Origin: CAVRUZ01 sp963724495 | GTDB lineage: Bacteria; Actinomycetota; Actinomycetes; Propionibacteriales; DAIQRJ01 | Assembly (NCBI GenBank): GCA_963724495.1 | Contig: CAVRUZ010000002.1 | Coordinates: 1,116,001-1,180,000 of the forward strand | Length of the DNA stretch: 64,000 nt | Direction of reading: 5' to 3' | In this document: positions 25,416 to 35,032 of the stretch, in pieces | Layout: every line of letters begins with the position of its first letter | How positions within the stretch are numbered: position 1 is the stretch's first letter | The notes under the pieces: model-generated | Told to the model about the DNA's origin: nothing | The model's input: only the letters and a program-made list of their open reading frames with translations | Databases searched by the model: none | Position numbers and translations under genes: made by a program

Positions 25416-27523
25416 CGCGTCGCCTCGACCATCTGCCGGAGTTCCTTCTTGAGGTCGACCATCTCGTCACGCAGCCGCCCGGCCAGCTCGAACTGCAGTT
25501 CCTTGGCCGCGGCGAGCATCTGCTCGTTCAGGTTCTGGATGAGTTCGCTCAGCTCCGAAGCCGGCAGCTTGGCCAGATCCCTGCTGTGCCGGCCGATCTC
25601 ACCTTCCTTGCCCTTCGACCTGTTGATGAGCGCCGGCTTGCCCCGCGACTGGCTGCGCCCCGATCCGCCGAGCAGCTGCTCGGTGTCGGCGTCCTCGCGG
25701 GCCAGGATGTCGGTGATGTCGGCGATGCGCTTGCGCAGCGGCATCGGGTCGACACCCTTCTCGAGGTTGTAGGCCACCTGGATGGCACGGCGCCGGTTGG
25801 TCTCCTCGATCGCCGACGTCATGGACGGCGTCATCGAGTCGGCGTACATGTGCACCTGGCCGGAGACGTTCCGCGCGGCGCGGCCGATGGTCTGGATCAG
25901 CGACGTCCCACTGCGCAGGAACCCTTCCTTGTCGGCATCGAGGATCGCCACCAGCGAGACCTCTGGCAGGTCGAGGCCCTCTCTCAGCAGGTTGATCCCG
26001 ACCAGCACGTCGAACTCGCCCATGCGCAGCTCGCGCAGCAACTCGACCCGGCGAAGCGTGTCGACCTCGCTGTGCAGGTAGCGCACGCGGATCCCCTGCT
26101 CCAGGAGGTAATCGGTGAGGTCCTCCGACATCTTCTTGGTGAGCGTGGTGACCAGCACCCGCTCGCCTCTCTGCTCGCGCTCCTTGATCTGCGCGATGAG
26201 GTCGTCGATCTGGCCGCGAGTGGGCTTGACCACCACCTCGGGGTCGACCAGCCCGGTGGGCCGGATGATCTGCTGGACATAGCCGTTGGCCTTCTTGAGT
26301 TCGTACCCTCCCGGCGTCGCCGACATGTAGACGGTCTGGCCGATCCGCTCGAGGAACTCGTCGAAGGTGAGCGGCCGGTTGTCCATCGCGCTCGGGAGCC
26401 GGAAGCCGTGCTCCACCAGCGTGCGCTTGCGGGACGCGTCGCCCTCGTACATGCCGCCCACCTGGGGAACGGTGACGTGCGACTCGTCGATGACCATGAG
26501 GAAGTCCTCAGGGAAATAGTCGAGCAGGCAGTGCGGTGCGCTCCCCGGTTCGCGTCCGTCCATGTGCCGGCTGTAGTTCTCGATCCCGGAGCACGAGCCC
26601 ACCTGCCGCATCATCTCGATGTCGTAGGTGGTGCGCATGCGCAGGCGCTGTGCCTCCAGCAGCTTGCCCTGCTTCTCCAGCTCTGCAAGGCGTTCCGCGA
26701 GCTCCTTCTCGATCGACTGGATCGACGACTCCATCGAGTCGGGGTTGGTGACGTAGTGCGTTGCCGCGCCGATGTAGAGCTCGGTGTCCTCGGTGAGGAT
26801 CTCGCCGGTGACGGGATGCAGGGTCATCAGGCGTTCGACCTCGTCACCGAAGAACTCCACCCGGATGGCGTGCTCCTGGTACACCGGGAAGACCTCGAGC
26901 GTGTCGCCCCGGACCCGGAAGGTGCCGCGAGTGGCGGCTGTGTCGTTGCGGGTGTACTGCACCTGGACGAGCTTGCGCAGGATGTCGTCGCGCTGCACCT
27001 CGTCGCCGACCTTCACGTGCACCATCCGGTTCAGGTACTCGTCCGCGGAGCCCAGGCCGAAGATGCACGACACCGTCGCCACCACGATCACGTCGCGACG
27101 GGTGAGCAGCGACCAGGTGGCTGCGTGCCGGAGCCGCTCGACCTCCTCGTTGACCGACGAGTCCTTCTCGATGTAGGTGTCGGTCTGCGGGACGTAGGCC
27201 TCCGGCTGGTAGTAGTCGTAGTAGGAGACGAAGTACTCGACGGCGTTCTTCGGGAACAGCTCGCGGAGTTCGTTGGCGAACTGCGCGGCGAGCGTCTTGT
27301 TCGGCGCCAGAACCAGCGCCGGCCGCTGCAGGTTCTCGACCAGCCAGGCGACCGTGGCGGTCTTGCCGGTACCGGTGGCACCGAGCAGCACGATGTCCTG
27401 TTCGCCGGCGGCGATGCGCTCGGTCAGGTCGGCGATGGCGGCCGGCTGGTCGCCCGAAGGCTGGTAGTCGGCTTCCACCTTCAGCGGAGCCACCTGTCGT
27501 TGCATGTCAGTCACCAGACGCAT
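25412..27523 (-). CDS. uvrB: Excinuclease ABC subunit B
   Basis: UvrB is the damage-verifying helicase of nucleotide excision repair. The 703-residue protein shows Walker A GATGTGKT at 48-55, the beta-hairpin [10 protein letters not shown] at 101-110 that clamps damaged DNA, the later helicase motifs ([27 protein letters not shown] in part) and a C-terminal UVR motif near 665-700 for UvrC/UvrA contact. The ATG at 27523 or one six codons later could be used. It is followed by the coupled MmcQ gene and preceded, across element G, by coaE, matching the usual actinobacterial order. Confidence 0.97.
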   Translation of the reverse strand: MRLVTDMQRQVAPLKVEADYQPSGDQPAAIADLTERIAAGEQDIVLLGATGTGKTATVAWLVENLQRPALVLAPNKTLAAQFANELRELFPKNAVEYFVSYYDYYQPEAYVPQTDTYIEKDSSVNEEVERLRHAATWSLLTRRDVIVVATVSCIFGLGSADEYLNRMVHVKVGDEVQRDDILRKLVQVQYTRNDTAATRGTFRVRGDTLEVFPVYQEHAIRVEFFGDEVERLMTLHPVTGEILTEDTELYIGAATHYVTNPDSMESSIQSIEKELAERLAELEKQGKLLEAQRLRMRTTYDIEMMRQVGSCSGIENYSRHMDGREPGSAPHCLLDYFPEDFLMVIDESHVTVPQVGGMYEGDASRKRTLVEHGFRLPSAMDNRPLTFDEFLERIGQTVYMSATPGGYELKKANGYVQQIIRPTGLVDPEVVVKPTRGQIDDLIAQIKEREQRGERVLVTTLTKKMSEDLTDYLLEQGIRVRYLHSEVDTLRRVELLRELRMGEFDVLVGINLLREGLDLPEVSLVAILDADKEGFLRSGTSLIQTIGRAARNVSGQVHMYADSMTPSMTSAIEETNRRRAIQVAYNLEKGVDPMPLRKRIADITDILAREDADTEQLLGGSGRSQSRGKPALINRSKGKEGEIGRHSRDLAKLPASELSELIQNLNEQMLAAAKELQFELAGRLRDEMVDLKKELRQMVEATR

Positions 27524-27565
27524 GGGTCCACGCTATCCGGGAGCTCCGACAGTCGGGTGTCCTCG

Positions 27566-27638
27566 CGCATGCACCGACGACCCACCGCGGGTGCGGAAGT
27601 CCGGACGTGTCCGGATTCGACCGGCCGTCGTGCATGCG
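27566..27638. repeat. Palindromic-ended short element, copy G (divergent)
   Basis: Arms CGCATGCAC (27566-27574) and GTGCATGCG (27630-27638) are perfect inverted repeats. The CATGCA-to-TGCATG span is 69 bp as in copies A-F, although flanks and interior differ. It lies between the uvrB start and the coaE stop. Confidence 0.7.
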
Positions 27639-27666
27639 TCGTGGTCGGGTCTCCGGACGAGCGGGC

Positions 27667-28296
27667 TCAGTCCGGCCAGGCGCCGGACGCGGCGGCCGAC
27701 CGCAACCGCCGCCAGAGAGCCTCGACCTGAGCGCCGAGGACGTCCGGCGACCCCTCGTTGTCGAGCACCACGTCGGCAGCGGCCAGCCGCTCGTCTCGGC
27801 TGGCCTGCGCGGACATCCGGGAGCGGGCCTCGGGTTCGGACATCCCCCGGCCGACCAGCCTGGCCAGCCGGACCTCGTCCGAGGCGTCCACGACCACCAC
27901 CGGCCTGAATCGGGAGTCTGGCCCGGTCTGGCCGGTCTCCACGAGGAGCGGGATGTCGTGGACCACCACGGCGTCGGGTGAAGACGTCACAGCGGCGTCC
28001 TCCAGCTCCTGGGCGGCGGCACGGACCCGCGGGTGCACGATCTGCTCGAGGTCGGCCCTGGCCGCTGGATCGGCAAACACGACCCGTGCGAGTGCGGCCC
28101 GGTCGAGCTCCCCGTCGTTGCCGAGCACGCTCTGGCCGAAGCGCTCGACCACCTGCGCGAGACCGTCGGTACCCGCAGAAACCACGTCCCGCGCCAGGAC
28201 GTCGGCATCCACCACGACGGCGCCGTGTCGTGCGAGCAGGCGCGCCACCGTGCTCTTGCCACTACCGACTCCCCCGGTGAGCCCCACGCGTAGCAC
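27667..28296 (-). CDS. coaE: Dephospho-CoA kinase
   Basis: CoaE phosphorylates dephospho-CoA in the last step of CoA synthesis. The P-loop GGVGSGKST is at residues 8-16, followed by VVDADVLARDV, VVHDIPLLVE and a DASDEVRLARLVGRG lid region. The 209-residue length is normal for the simple enzyme without the extra C-terminal domain seen in mycobacteria. The GTG at 28294-28296 has AGGGTGA upstream; a GTG at 28305 is the alternative. Confidence 0.94.
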   Translation of the reverse strand: MLRVGLTGGVGSGKSTVARLLARHGAVVVDADVLARDVVSAGTDGLAQVVERFGQSVLGNDGELDRAALARVVFADPAARADLEQIVHPRVRAAAQELEDAAVTSSPDAVVVHDIPLLVETGQTGPDSRFRPVVVVDASDEVRLARLVGRGMSEPEARSRMSAQASRDERLAAADVVLDNEGSPDVLGAQVEALWRRLRSAAASGAWPD

Positions 28297-28384
28297 GGCA
28301 GTCACCCTAGGGCGCGATCGGTCGCCTGGGCGTGCCGATCGGCGCGCGGGGGACCCCGCGTTGGGCACCCGCGGCCGTCCGTCA

Positions 28385-28407
28385 TATAGTTGCAGTCAGC
28401 AATCATC
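28385..28407. promoter_or_regulatory. Candidate MarR-type operator
   Basis: TTGCAGTCAGCAA (28390-28402) is an inverted repeat of TTGC around five bases, the spacing typical of MarR-family sites. It lies in a locally AT-rich stretch about 80 bp upstream of the MarR gene and probably overlaps its promoter. Confidence 0.6.
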
Positions 28408-28481
28408 TATTTCGGCCGCACCGTCGCGGCACCGCTGCTGGTCCCCCAGCGGAACCCTCGCGATCACCCAGGAGTGCCCCC

Positions 28482-29027
28482 ATGCCTGCCCGCCGGACGG
28501 AGATCACCGAACTCGGCAACGAGCTCATCCGACTCGTCAAGGTGCTCTCGGCGCTGAAGCAACAGGCGCCGCGGCTGCACCCCGGTCTCGACGCCGCCGC
28601 CTACCCGATCATGTTCGCGCTTGCCGACGGGCCACTGCGCGTCAGCGAGATCGCCGGGCGAGTTCACTCCGACGTGTCCACGGTGAGCCGTCAGTCCGCC
28701 ACGATGATGCAGGCCGGCGTCGTGTCGCGAGAGTCCGATCCGAGCGACGGCCGGGCGGTCCGGCTGTCGCTCACCGATGTGGGCACCGACCTGCTCGCGC
28801 GGCTGAAGTCGGTTCGGGCCGAGTTGTTCTCCGCTGCTCTCGCCGACTGGACTGCCGACGAGGTCCGCGCCTGTCACCATCACCTGGCCCGCCTCAGCGA
28901 CGACCTGGCGACCTGGTTCGCAGAGTCGCGTGGCCATCCCGGGCACGACCGGCCGGTCCTTGTCCCCGCACCTGGCCGCCCTGACCTGTTGACTGAAGCT
29001 GCCACGACCATGGAGGAGCGCGCATGA
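28482..29027 (+). CDS. MarR family transcriptional regulator
   Basis: This is a 181-residue winged-helix regulator. The recognition region reads LRVSEIAGRVHSDVSTVSRQSATMMQAG, followed by the wing SRESDPSDGRAVRLSLTDVG, the DxRxxxxxLT signature of MarR proteins. The ATG at 28482 follows AGGAG. The gene overlaps the drug-exporter gene by ATGA and is preceded by a TTGC-N5-GCAA palindrome, so autoregulation of the exporter operon in response to a ligand is likely. The last 30 residues are a proline-rich tail. Confidence 0.92.
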   Translation: MPARRTEITELGNELIRLVKVLSALKQQAPRLHPGLDAAAYPIMFALADGPLRVSEIAGRVHSDVSTVSRQSATMMQAGVVSRESDPSDGRAVRLSLTDVGTDLLARLKSVRAELFSAALADWTADEVRACHHHLARLSDDLATWFAESRGHPGHDRPVLVPAPGRPDLLTEAATTMEERA

Positions 29028-30946
29028 GCGCCGTCACCGCCCCGGTGTCACGCACCGCAGACGGCGAACTGACGCACCGTCAGATCATCACCATCATCAG
29101 CGGGCTGATGATGGGCATGTTCCTCGCCGCCCTCGACCAGAACATCGTCGCGACCGCGATCCGCACCATCGCCGACGACCTGAACGGGTTGTCGGTCCAG
29201 GCCTGGGTCACCACGTCGTACCTGATCACGTCGACGATCGCGACCCCGCTGTACGGCAAGTTGTCCGACATCTACGGCCGCAAGCCGTTCTTCATCGCCG
29301 CGATCTCGATCTTCGTCTTCGGCTCGGCCCTGTGCACGTTCTCCACGTCGATGTACATGCTGGCTGGCTTCCGTGCCATTCAGGGGATCGGCGCGGGCGG
29401 CCTCTTCTCCTTGGCGCTCGCGATCGTCGGGGACATCGTGCCGCCGCGCCAACGGGCCAAGTACCAGGGCTACTTCCTTGCCACGTTCGGAACCGCGAGC
29501 GTCCTCGGCCCGGTGATCGGCGGATTCTTCGCCGGTGCCTCCTCGATCCTCGGGATCGCCGGCTGGCGGTGGGTGTTCCTCGTGAACGTGCCGGTGGGCA
29601 TCGCCGCCCTCGTGGTGGTGACCCACACGCTGCATCTACGTCACCTGAGGCATGACCATCGTCTCGACTGGTGGGGTGCCACCGCTCTCATCGTCGCGCT
29701 GGTACCACTGCTGACCGTCGCGGAGCAGGGCCGGAGCTGGGGCTGGTCGTCGGGCCGCTCGCTCCTCGCGTTCGTCGTCGGGGCGATCGGGGTGGTGCTG
29801 TTCATCGTGGCTGAGCGCCGAATGGGTGACGAGGCACTGATTCCCCTGCGCATCTTCAAGAATCGCGCCATCTGGGTCACGATCGTCGGCACGGTCATCG
29901 TCGGCGCCGGGATGTTCGGTGGCATCTCGGTGCTGCCGCAGTACCTGCAGATCGTCCACGACGCGACGCCGACCGCGGCAGGGCTCATGATGCTGCCGAT
30001 GATGGTCGGCATCATGGCCTCCTCGATCGTGTCCGGACAACTGATCGCCCGAACAGGCAGGATCCGCACGTTCCCGATCCTCGGAGCCGGGCTGATGGTC
30101 GTCGGTCTGCTCCTGCTCTCCACGATCGGTGCGGACACACCGCTGTGGCTCGTCCTGACGTTCATGCTGGTCTTCGGCCTGGGACTCGGAAACACGATGC
30201 AGCCGATGATCCTGATCGTGCAGAACGCGGTCTCTCCACGCGAGATCGGGATGGCGACGTCGTCGGCCACCTTCTTCCGCCAGATCGGCGCCACCCTCGG
30301 CGTTGCGGTGTTCCTCTCGATCCTGTTCAGCACCGTCAGCGGCAAGCTCCAGGACTCGTTCCGGTCGGTATCGCAGACAGCGGCGTTCCAGCAGTCCATC
30401 GCCGATCCGAAGGTGCTCGCCGACCCCACCAACCGCGCGTTCATCGAAGGTCTGTCCGCAGCCCGCAGCGGTGGCGAGTCACCGTTGGCGGGGCTGCTGT
30501 ACGACTCGTCGGTGATCCAGAAGCTGGACATGTCCCTCCGCCACCCGATCCAGGTGGGCTTCTCCAACGCCATGGACGCGGTGTTCCTCACCGGCGCCGT
30601 CGTCGTCGCGGTTGGCTTCCTGGTGCTGATGCTGCTGCCCAAGATCGAGCTCCGTACGCAGTCGGCCAGCGTCGCCGCCGCCGCGGAACTCGCTGAGGAC
30701 GCCCGGGCGGAGGAAGGCGAGGGCGTCCCGGCGTCGGTGCCGGCGGCAGCCGCCCGGGAGGAGCAGCTGGTGCGCGTCGGCGGCGCCGCCAACGGTGCTG
30801 ATCCGGAGAGAGAGCCATCGGCGGTCACTGCGGGTCGGATGTCTCGCCCCGGTCGCCACGCCGCACCGGGCGGGAGCGGCAGGGCCTCGGTGACCTCGAC
30901 GTCTGGTGGCCGGCACGCGGCGCGTAAGCACGGCTCGGACGGCTGA
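29024..30946 (+). CDS. MFS drug exporter, DHA2 family (EmrB/QacA type, 14 TM)
   Basis: The 640-residue protein has fourteen predicted membrane segments, motif A (GKLSDIYGRKPFFI) and motif C-like GPVIGGFFAG, all characteristic of DHA2 drug:proton antiporters. The first segment contains LAALDQNIVATA, a hallmark of this family. The region after residue 560 is a long polar, Ala/Gly/Arg-rich tail ending near RKHGSDG, longer than usual. It is coupled to marR by ATGA, which suggests a regulated efflux pair. Substrate is unknown. Confidence 0.92.
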   Translation: MSAVTAPVSRTADGELTHRQIITIISGLMMGMFLAALDQNIVATAIRTIADDLNGLSVQAWVTTSYLITSTIATPLYGKLSDIYGRKPFFIAAISIFVFGSALCTFSTSMYMLAGFRAIQGIGAGGLFSLALAIVGDIVPPRQRAKYQGYFLATFGTASVLGPVIGGFFAGASSILGIAGWRWVFLVNVPVGIAALVVVTHTLHLRHLRHDHRLDWWGATALIVALVPLLTVAEQGRSWGWSSGRSLLAFVVGAIGVVLFIVAERRMGDEALIPLRIFKNRAIWVTIVGTVIVGAGMFGGISVLPQYLQIVHDATPTAAGLMMLPMMVGIMASSIVSGQLIARTGRIRTFPILGAGLMVVGLLLLSTIGADTPLWLVLTFMLVFGLGLGNTMQPMILIVQNAVSPREIGMATSSATFFRQIGATLGVAVFLSILFSTVSGKLQDSFRSVSQTAAFQQSIADPKVLADPTNRAFIEGLSAARSGGESPLAGLLYDSSVIQKLDMSLRHPIQVGFSNAMDAVFLTGAVVVAVGFLVLMLLPKIELRTQSASVAAAAELAEDARAEEGEGVPASVPAAAAREEQLVRVGGAANGADPEREPSAVTAGRMSRPGRHAAPGGSGRASVTSTSGGRHAARKHGSDG

Positions 30947-30950
30947 CCAG

Positions 30951-31739
30951 GTGAACGCAGGGCTGACCCCGGCGCCGGACGGCCGTCGGCCCGAACTCCC
31001 GGAGGAGTCGGATGACCTGCGCCGGGGACATCTCTCCGCGCACGCGATCGGCACGACGGTCGACCGGCTGGCCGAGCGCATCGTCGCCCGGTTCCCCGAC
31101 CGTCGGCTGGTGCTGGTGGCCGGCGACCTCGGTGGGGTGCTGGCCGACGTGACGTCGGCAACCGCGAACGCCCAGCGGTGGCGACGCCTGGTGCGATTGC
31201 CCTGCCTCGTTCTCGCCACGGCCGTCGCGGCGGCGACGGCGCTGGCGCTCGTGCTGTCGATCCGGGCCGCGATGGGCCAGGCCGGCAGCACGCCGGCGTT
31301 CCAGTGGCTGCCGGTGATCGAGAGCGGGATCAACGACGTCGTCTTTGCCGGCATCGCGATCTGGTTCCTCGTGTTCGTGCCCGAACGCTGGCACCGGCGA
31401 CGGACGCTGTCCCTGCTGCACCGGCTGCGTTCACTGGCGCACATCATCGACATGCACCAGCTGACGAAGGACCCAGAACGGCTGAGCTCGCTCGCACAGC
31501 CTACGAGCGCCTCCACCCGCAACGACCTCGCCGAAGCCGATCTCGGGCGCTATCTCGACTACTGCAGCGAGCTGCTCTCACTGGTGGGCAAGACCGCCGC
31601 CTTGTGCGCCCAGGCGAGCTCCGACGCGATCGTGCTCGACACGGTCTCAGAGATCGAGACGCTCACCGTGGGGATGTCGCGCAAGATCTGGCAGAAGATC
31701 TCGCTGCTGCCCTCGTTCACCCAGGGACCTCGGAGCTGA
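30951..31739 (+). CDS. Conserved membrane protein of unknown function, two TM segments
   Basis: I do not recognise a named family. The 262-residue protein has a polar N-terminal part (about 1-75), two hydrophobic helices near 87-107 (LVLATAVAAATALALVLSIR) and 122-141 (ESGINDVVFAGIAIWFLVFV), then a helical cytoplasmic-looking part (RLRSLAHIIDMHQLTKDPER). It starts with GTG at 30951, five bases after the exporter stop, so it is likely cotranscribed with marR and the exporter. Its 3' end overlaps the convergent FadR-type gene by 23 bp. Confidence 0.68.
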   Translation: MNAGLTPAPDGRRPELPEESDDLRRGHLSAHAIGTTVDRLAERIVARFPDRRLVLVAGDLGGVLADVTSATANAQRWRRLVRLPCLVLATAVAAATALALVLSIRAAMGQAGSTPAFQWLPVIESGINDVVFAGIAIWFLVFVPERWHRRRTLSLLHRLRSLAHIIDMHQLTKDPERLSSLAQPTSASTRNDLAEADLGRYLDYCSELLSLVGKTAALCAQASSDAIVLDTVSEIETLTVGMSRKIWQKISLLPSFTQGPRS

Positions 31740-32511
31740 GCGCCTGCCGTTCAGGGCCGGCGATTCCTGCCGGTGCGGGCGGCCGGATTGCGGCCTCGGG
31801 CACCGGGGCTGCCGCCGACTCGGACGGGTGCCGACGGAACCAGTCCTCGGTCCGCTCGATGTGCGAGGCGGCGCGCAACAGTGCCCGCCGCGGATCGCCG
31901 TCCGCGATCGCTTCGTAGATGGCCCGGTGGTCTGCCGTGGTGTACAGCTCGGCGCCATGCTCGGTCATGCTGCGCCGGACCCGCGCCCCCACGGTCACCT
32001 CCGATGTCGCCGCGAGGATCGCACTCGCCACCGGGTTCTGCGCGGCAGCGTTGACGAGAGCGTGGAACGCGAGGTCGTTGGCCATCAGGAGCTCGTGATC
32101 GACCTTGTCGCTGCCGACCAGCCGGTCGGCCTCGTCGACGAGGTCCTTCAGCCGGGCAAGGTCGTCCGGCCCGATGCGGCGAGCGGCCAGCGCGGTGCAC
32201 TCCGGCTCGACGAAGCTGCGCAGCTGGAGGAAGTGCAGGATCGAGTCGTCCCGGTGCAGGTCGACCACGAAGTTCAGCGGCTCCAGCAGGACCTCGGGAG
32301 ACAGGCTGGTGATGAACATGCCATCGCCGTGCCGCACGTCGATGACCTTCATCACGCTGAGCGCGCTGACCGCCTCGCGCAGGGTCGCCCGGGAGAGGCC
32401 CAGCTGCTCGGCGAGGTCCTGCTCGCGCGGCAGCCGGTCGCCCGGGCGCAGTTCACCCGCCACGATCATCTTCTTGATGTCAGCCACGGCACGGTCGGTG
32501 AGACTCGCCAT
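31717..32511 (-). CDS. FadR/GntR family transcriptional regulator
   Basis: The N-terminal winged helix is clear (LRPGDRLPREQDLAEQLGLS, then TLREAVSALSVMKVIDVRHGDG), followed by an all-helical FCD ligand domain with the metal-binding set D...H...H in NDLAFHALVNAA, TADHRAIYEAI and ASHIERTEDW. The protein is 264 residues. FCD regulators usually sense organic acids or sugar acids. It is divergent from the substrate-binding lipoprotein across 260 bp that carry repeated candidate operators, so it probably controls that gene and itself. The ATG at 32509-32511 follows AGAGGGG. Confidence 0.91.
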   Translation of the reverse strand: MASLTDRAVADIKKMIVAGELRPGDRLPREQDLAEQLGLSRATLREAVSALSVMKVIDVRHGDGMFITSLSPEVLLEPLNFVVDLHRDDSILHFLQLRSFVEPECTALAARRIGPDDLARLKDLVDEADRLVGSDKVDHELLMANDLAFHALVNAAAQNPVASAILAATSEVTVGARVRRSMTEHGAELYTTADHRAIYEAIADGDPRRALLRAASHIERTEDWFRRHPSESAAAPVPEAAIRPPAPAGIAGPERQALSSEVPG

Positions 32512-32576
32512 CGACGGACCCCTCTGCTCGCGACGACCGCCCGATTCACCGGTCGGCAAGCCAAGGATCGCCCAAC

Positions 32577-32585
32577 ACCTCCGAT
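32577..32585 (-). promoter_or_regulatory. Candidate FadR-type operator half-site in the regulator leader
   Basis: On the minus strand this reads ATCGGAGGT, preceded by AT and followed by GTTGG. The same 9-mer occurs at 32698-32706 in the leader of the divergent transporter gene, in the same orientation relative to its own gene. Confidence 0.45.
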
Positions 32586-32654
32586 ATCTGTAGGGCCCGG
32601 GGGTCGAGGTTTGGCTTCAATTTCGCATCTTTTTCGTGAGACAGCCCGTAAGGG

Positions 32655-32683
32655 TTGAGCGCGTGGGGCTCCGCCCCTAGGTT
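32655..32683 (+). promoter_or_regulatory. Candidate promoter of the substrate-binding lipoprotein gene
   Basis: TTGAGC at 32655-32660 and TAGGTT at 32678-32683 are separated by 17 bp. The predicted start of transcription near 32690 would place the ATCGGAGGT motif at 32698-32706 immediately downstream, where a bound repressor could block. Confidence 0.5.
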
Positions 32684-32697
32684 CGGATCGCCAACAC

Positions 32698-32706
32698 ATC
32701 GGAGGT
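32698..32706 (+). promoter_or_regulatory. Candidate operator ATCGGAGGT upstream of the lipoprotein gene
   Basis: It is an exact copy, inverted across the intergenic region, of the 9-mer at 32577-32585. Both are preceded by related sequence (CGCC-AACAC on the plus strand), which supports a shared binding site for the FadR-type regulator. Confidence 0.45.
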
Positions 32707-32771
32707 CTCGGCCATCCCGGACCTTCTACGCCCACCGAGCCGGTGCGGAGCTACCGGCGGATCGGATCTCC

Positions 32772-34904
32772 ATGACGGACCTCAGCACCACCCGGCGCGG
32801 ATTCCTCGCCGGCTCCGCCGCGGCAGTGGCCGCGATCAGCCTGGCCGCCTGCGGCACCGGCGGTGACACCGGCAGCGACACCAACAACGACGACTCCGGT
32901 GGGGACGCCGGCAAGGGCTCGAGCGCCGATCCGCTGCCCAAGCCGGCGAAGTTCCAGGAGTCACCGCTCGTCGCGGACGAGGTCAAGGCCGGCACGCTCC
33001 CGGCGATCGAGGAGCGACTGCCCGAGAACCCCTACGTGATCCCGCACAAGTGGGCACAGCAGGGCAAGTACGGCGGCAAGCTGAAGATGAACGTGACCGG
33101 TACGTCCATCGGCGAGTCGGGCACGATCGGCGAGTGGTTCTACGGCAGCTCGCTGCTGCGGTTCCTCAACGACGGCCAGGACATCGGCCCCGGGCTGCTG
33201 GAGAAGTGGCAGAACAACGACGACGCGAGCGAGTGGACGCTCACGCTGCGCAAGGGCGTCAAGTGGTCGGACGGCAAGGAGCTCACCACCGCCGACATCC
33301 TGTTCTGGTGGAACGACATGGTGCTCTACGACCCTTACATCCTGGAGAGCGCACCGGACGAGTGCCGATCAGGCAAGGGCACGCTGTGCAAGATCAAGGC
33401 CACCGACGACCAGACCTTCACCATGTCGTTCGACGCCCCCGCGCCGCTGACGGCCGACCGGCTGGCCATGTGGACCAGCGGTTACGGCGGCAACGGCCCC
33501 ACCTGGCTGGTACCCGCGCACTACGCCAAGAACTACCACCCCAAGTACAACAAGAGCGTCCCGGACAACTGGACCGACGAGGGCGGCTTGTGGCAGAAGA
33601 ACGTGAACTGGCGGGCCAGCACCAAGGTGCCCGTGCTGATCCCGTACAAGCTGAAGAAGGTCCAGGAGGGCCGTGCGCTGGAGTTCGAGCGCAACCCCTA
33701 CTACTACGGCGTCATGCCGAACGGCGACCAGCTCCCCTACGTCGACGGCATCCTGTTCAAGGCCGTCGCCGACAACAAGGTCGGCAAGGTCCAGATTGCC
33801 GCCGGCCAGGTGGACCTGAGCCACGGACCGTTCAACGGCGTCGTGCTCGCTGACTTCCAGCAGCTGAAGCAGCAGTCCGAGAAGGCACAGATGGACGTCA
33901 TGTTCTGGGACTCCGGAACGGGCGCGGCCGGAATCTTCTTCCTCAACTACGACTTCGCCGAGGACGAGCAGCGCAAGCTGTTCCGCGACAAGCGGTTCCG
34001 GCAGGCGCTCTCGATCGCCTTCAACCGCCCCGAGGCGAAGAAGAGCGTGTACTTCGAGCAGGGCGAAGTCACTACCGGCACGATGAGCCCCAAGGCCATG
34101 GAGTTCCTCGTGAACGAAGAAGGCAAGGCCTCGTACAAGTCGTGGCGCGACTCGGCGGTGGAGTACGACCCGGACAAGGCGAACTCGCTGCTCGACGACC
34201 TCGGCATGAAGAAGGGTTCCGACGGCTACCGCACGCTGCCCAACGGCGAGAAGTTCGTGTTGCGGATCGACTACCAGGCCGACATGAATGAGGAGTACAA
34301 GTCCGTCGACGCGCTCAAGGTCCGCGACTGGAAGGCAGTCGGCCTCAACGCGAAACAGAACCCGGTGCCGCCGACCTCCTTCGACGACAACTGGAAGTCG
34401 GGCAAGTACATGGGCCACACCAACTGGGAGGTCGGCGACGGGCCGAACTGCCTGCTGTACCCACAGTGGATGGTCCCGCTGGAGTACACGAGGTGGGCCC
34501 CACTCGAAGGCGAGATGTACAACAGCAAGGGCACCAAGGCCTACACCGAGTTCGAGTCCGAAGACCCGTGGAAGCGGCAGCCGCCGCGGATCATGCCGGA
34601 GAAGGGTGGACCGGTCGAGAAGCTCTGGGACCTCTACGACCAGACCAAGATCGAGCCGGACGAGATGAAGCGCACCCAACTGGTGTGGGACATCATCAAG
34701 GTGCACGTCAGCGACGGCCCGTTCTTCCAGGGCACGGTGGCGAACCCGCCGCAGGTGATCTCGAAGAAGAAGACGCTGAAGAACGTGCCTGTCAAGGAGA
34801 ACCTGGCTCTCGGCGGATTCGTGAACCCGTGGATCCACCCGACCCCAGCGGTCTACGACCCGGACTGCTACTTCTGGGACGACCCCGAGAACCACAACTT
34901 CTAG
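32772..34904 (+). CDS. ABC transporter substrate-binding lipoprotein (SBP family 5)
   Basis: The N-terminus has twin arginines (TTRRGFLAG) and the lipobox SLAAC near residues 24-28, so the 710-residue protein is a Tat-type lipoprotein. The mature part has family 5 landmarks such as WTLTLRKGVKWSDGKELTTA, ILFWWNDMV, and RDKRFRQALSIAFNRPE. Family 5 proteins bind peptides, oligosaccharides or nickel; its large size resembles those of carbohydrate importers. No permease or ATPase gene lies on either side, so it is an orphan here or relies on a transporter elsewhere. A FadR-type gene is divergent from it. Confidence 0.9.
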   Translation: MTDLSTTRRGFLAGSAAAVAAISLAACGTGGDTGSDTNNDDSGGDAGKGSSADPLPKPAKFQESPLVADEVKAGTLPAIEERLPENPYVIPHKWAQQGKYGGKLKMNVTGTSIGESGTIGEWFYGSSLLRFLNDGQDIGPGLLEKWQNNDDASEWTLTLRKGVKWSDGKELTTADILFWWNDMVLYDPYILESAPDECRSGKGTLCKIKATDDQTFTMSFDAPAPLTADRLAMWTSGYGGNGPTWLVPAHYAKNYHPKYNKSVPDNWTDEGGLWQKNVNWRASTKVPVLIPYKLKKVQEGRALEFERNPYYYGVMPNGDQLPYVDGILFKAVADNKVGKVQIAAGQVDLSHGPFNGVVLADFQQLKQQSEKAQMDVMFWDSGTGAAGIFFLNYDFAEDEQRKLFRDKRFRQALSIAFNRPEAKKSVYFEQGEVTTGTMSPKAMEFLVNEEGKASYKSWRDSAVEYDPDKANSLLDDLGMKKGSDGYRTLPNGEKFVLRIDYQADMNEEYKSVDALKVRDWKAVGLNAKQNPVPPTSFDDNWKSGKYMGHTNWEVGDGPNCLLYPQWMVPLEYTRWAPLEGEMYNSKGTKAYTEFESEDPWKRQPPRIMPEKGGPVEKLWDLYDQTKIEPDEMKRTQLVWDIIKVHVSDGPFFQGTVANPPQVISKKKTLKNVPVKENLALGGFVNPWIHPTPAVYDPDCYFWDDPENHNF

Positions 34905-34942
34905 GAGTCGGCCGCCGGTAGGAACGCCGACGGCAAAAACGA

Positions 34943-34974
34943 CGGCCCGGTCCCGCTCTCGCGGGGCCGGGCCG
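34943..34974. terminator. Bidirectional intrinsic terminator
   Basis: CGGCCCGGTCCCGC and GCGGGGCCGGGCCG form a 14-bp stem with one mismatch and a four-base loop. On the minus strand the stem is followed by TCGTTTTTG, a good U-tract for ending rpsA transcription; on the plus strand AACGTTTCG follows for the lipoprotein gene. It lies between the two convergent genes. Confidence 0.8.
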
Positions 34975-35032
34975 AACGTTTCGTGCTTGGTGAATCTCGT
35001 GTCCGGCGTGCCGGACCATCGGTCGACTTGGG

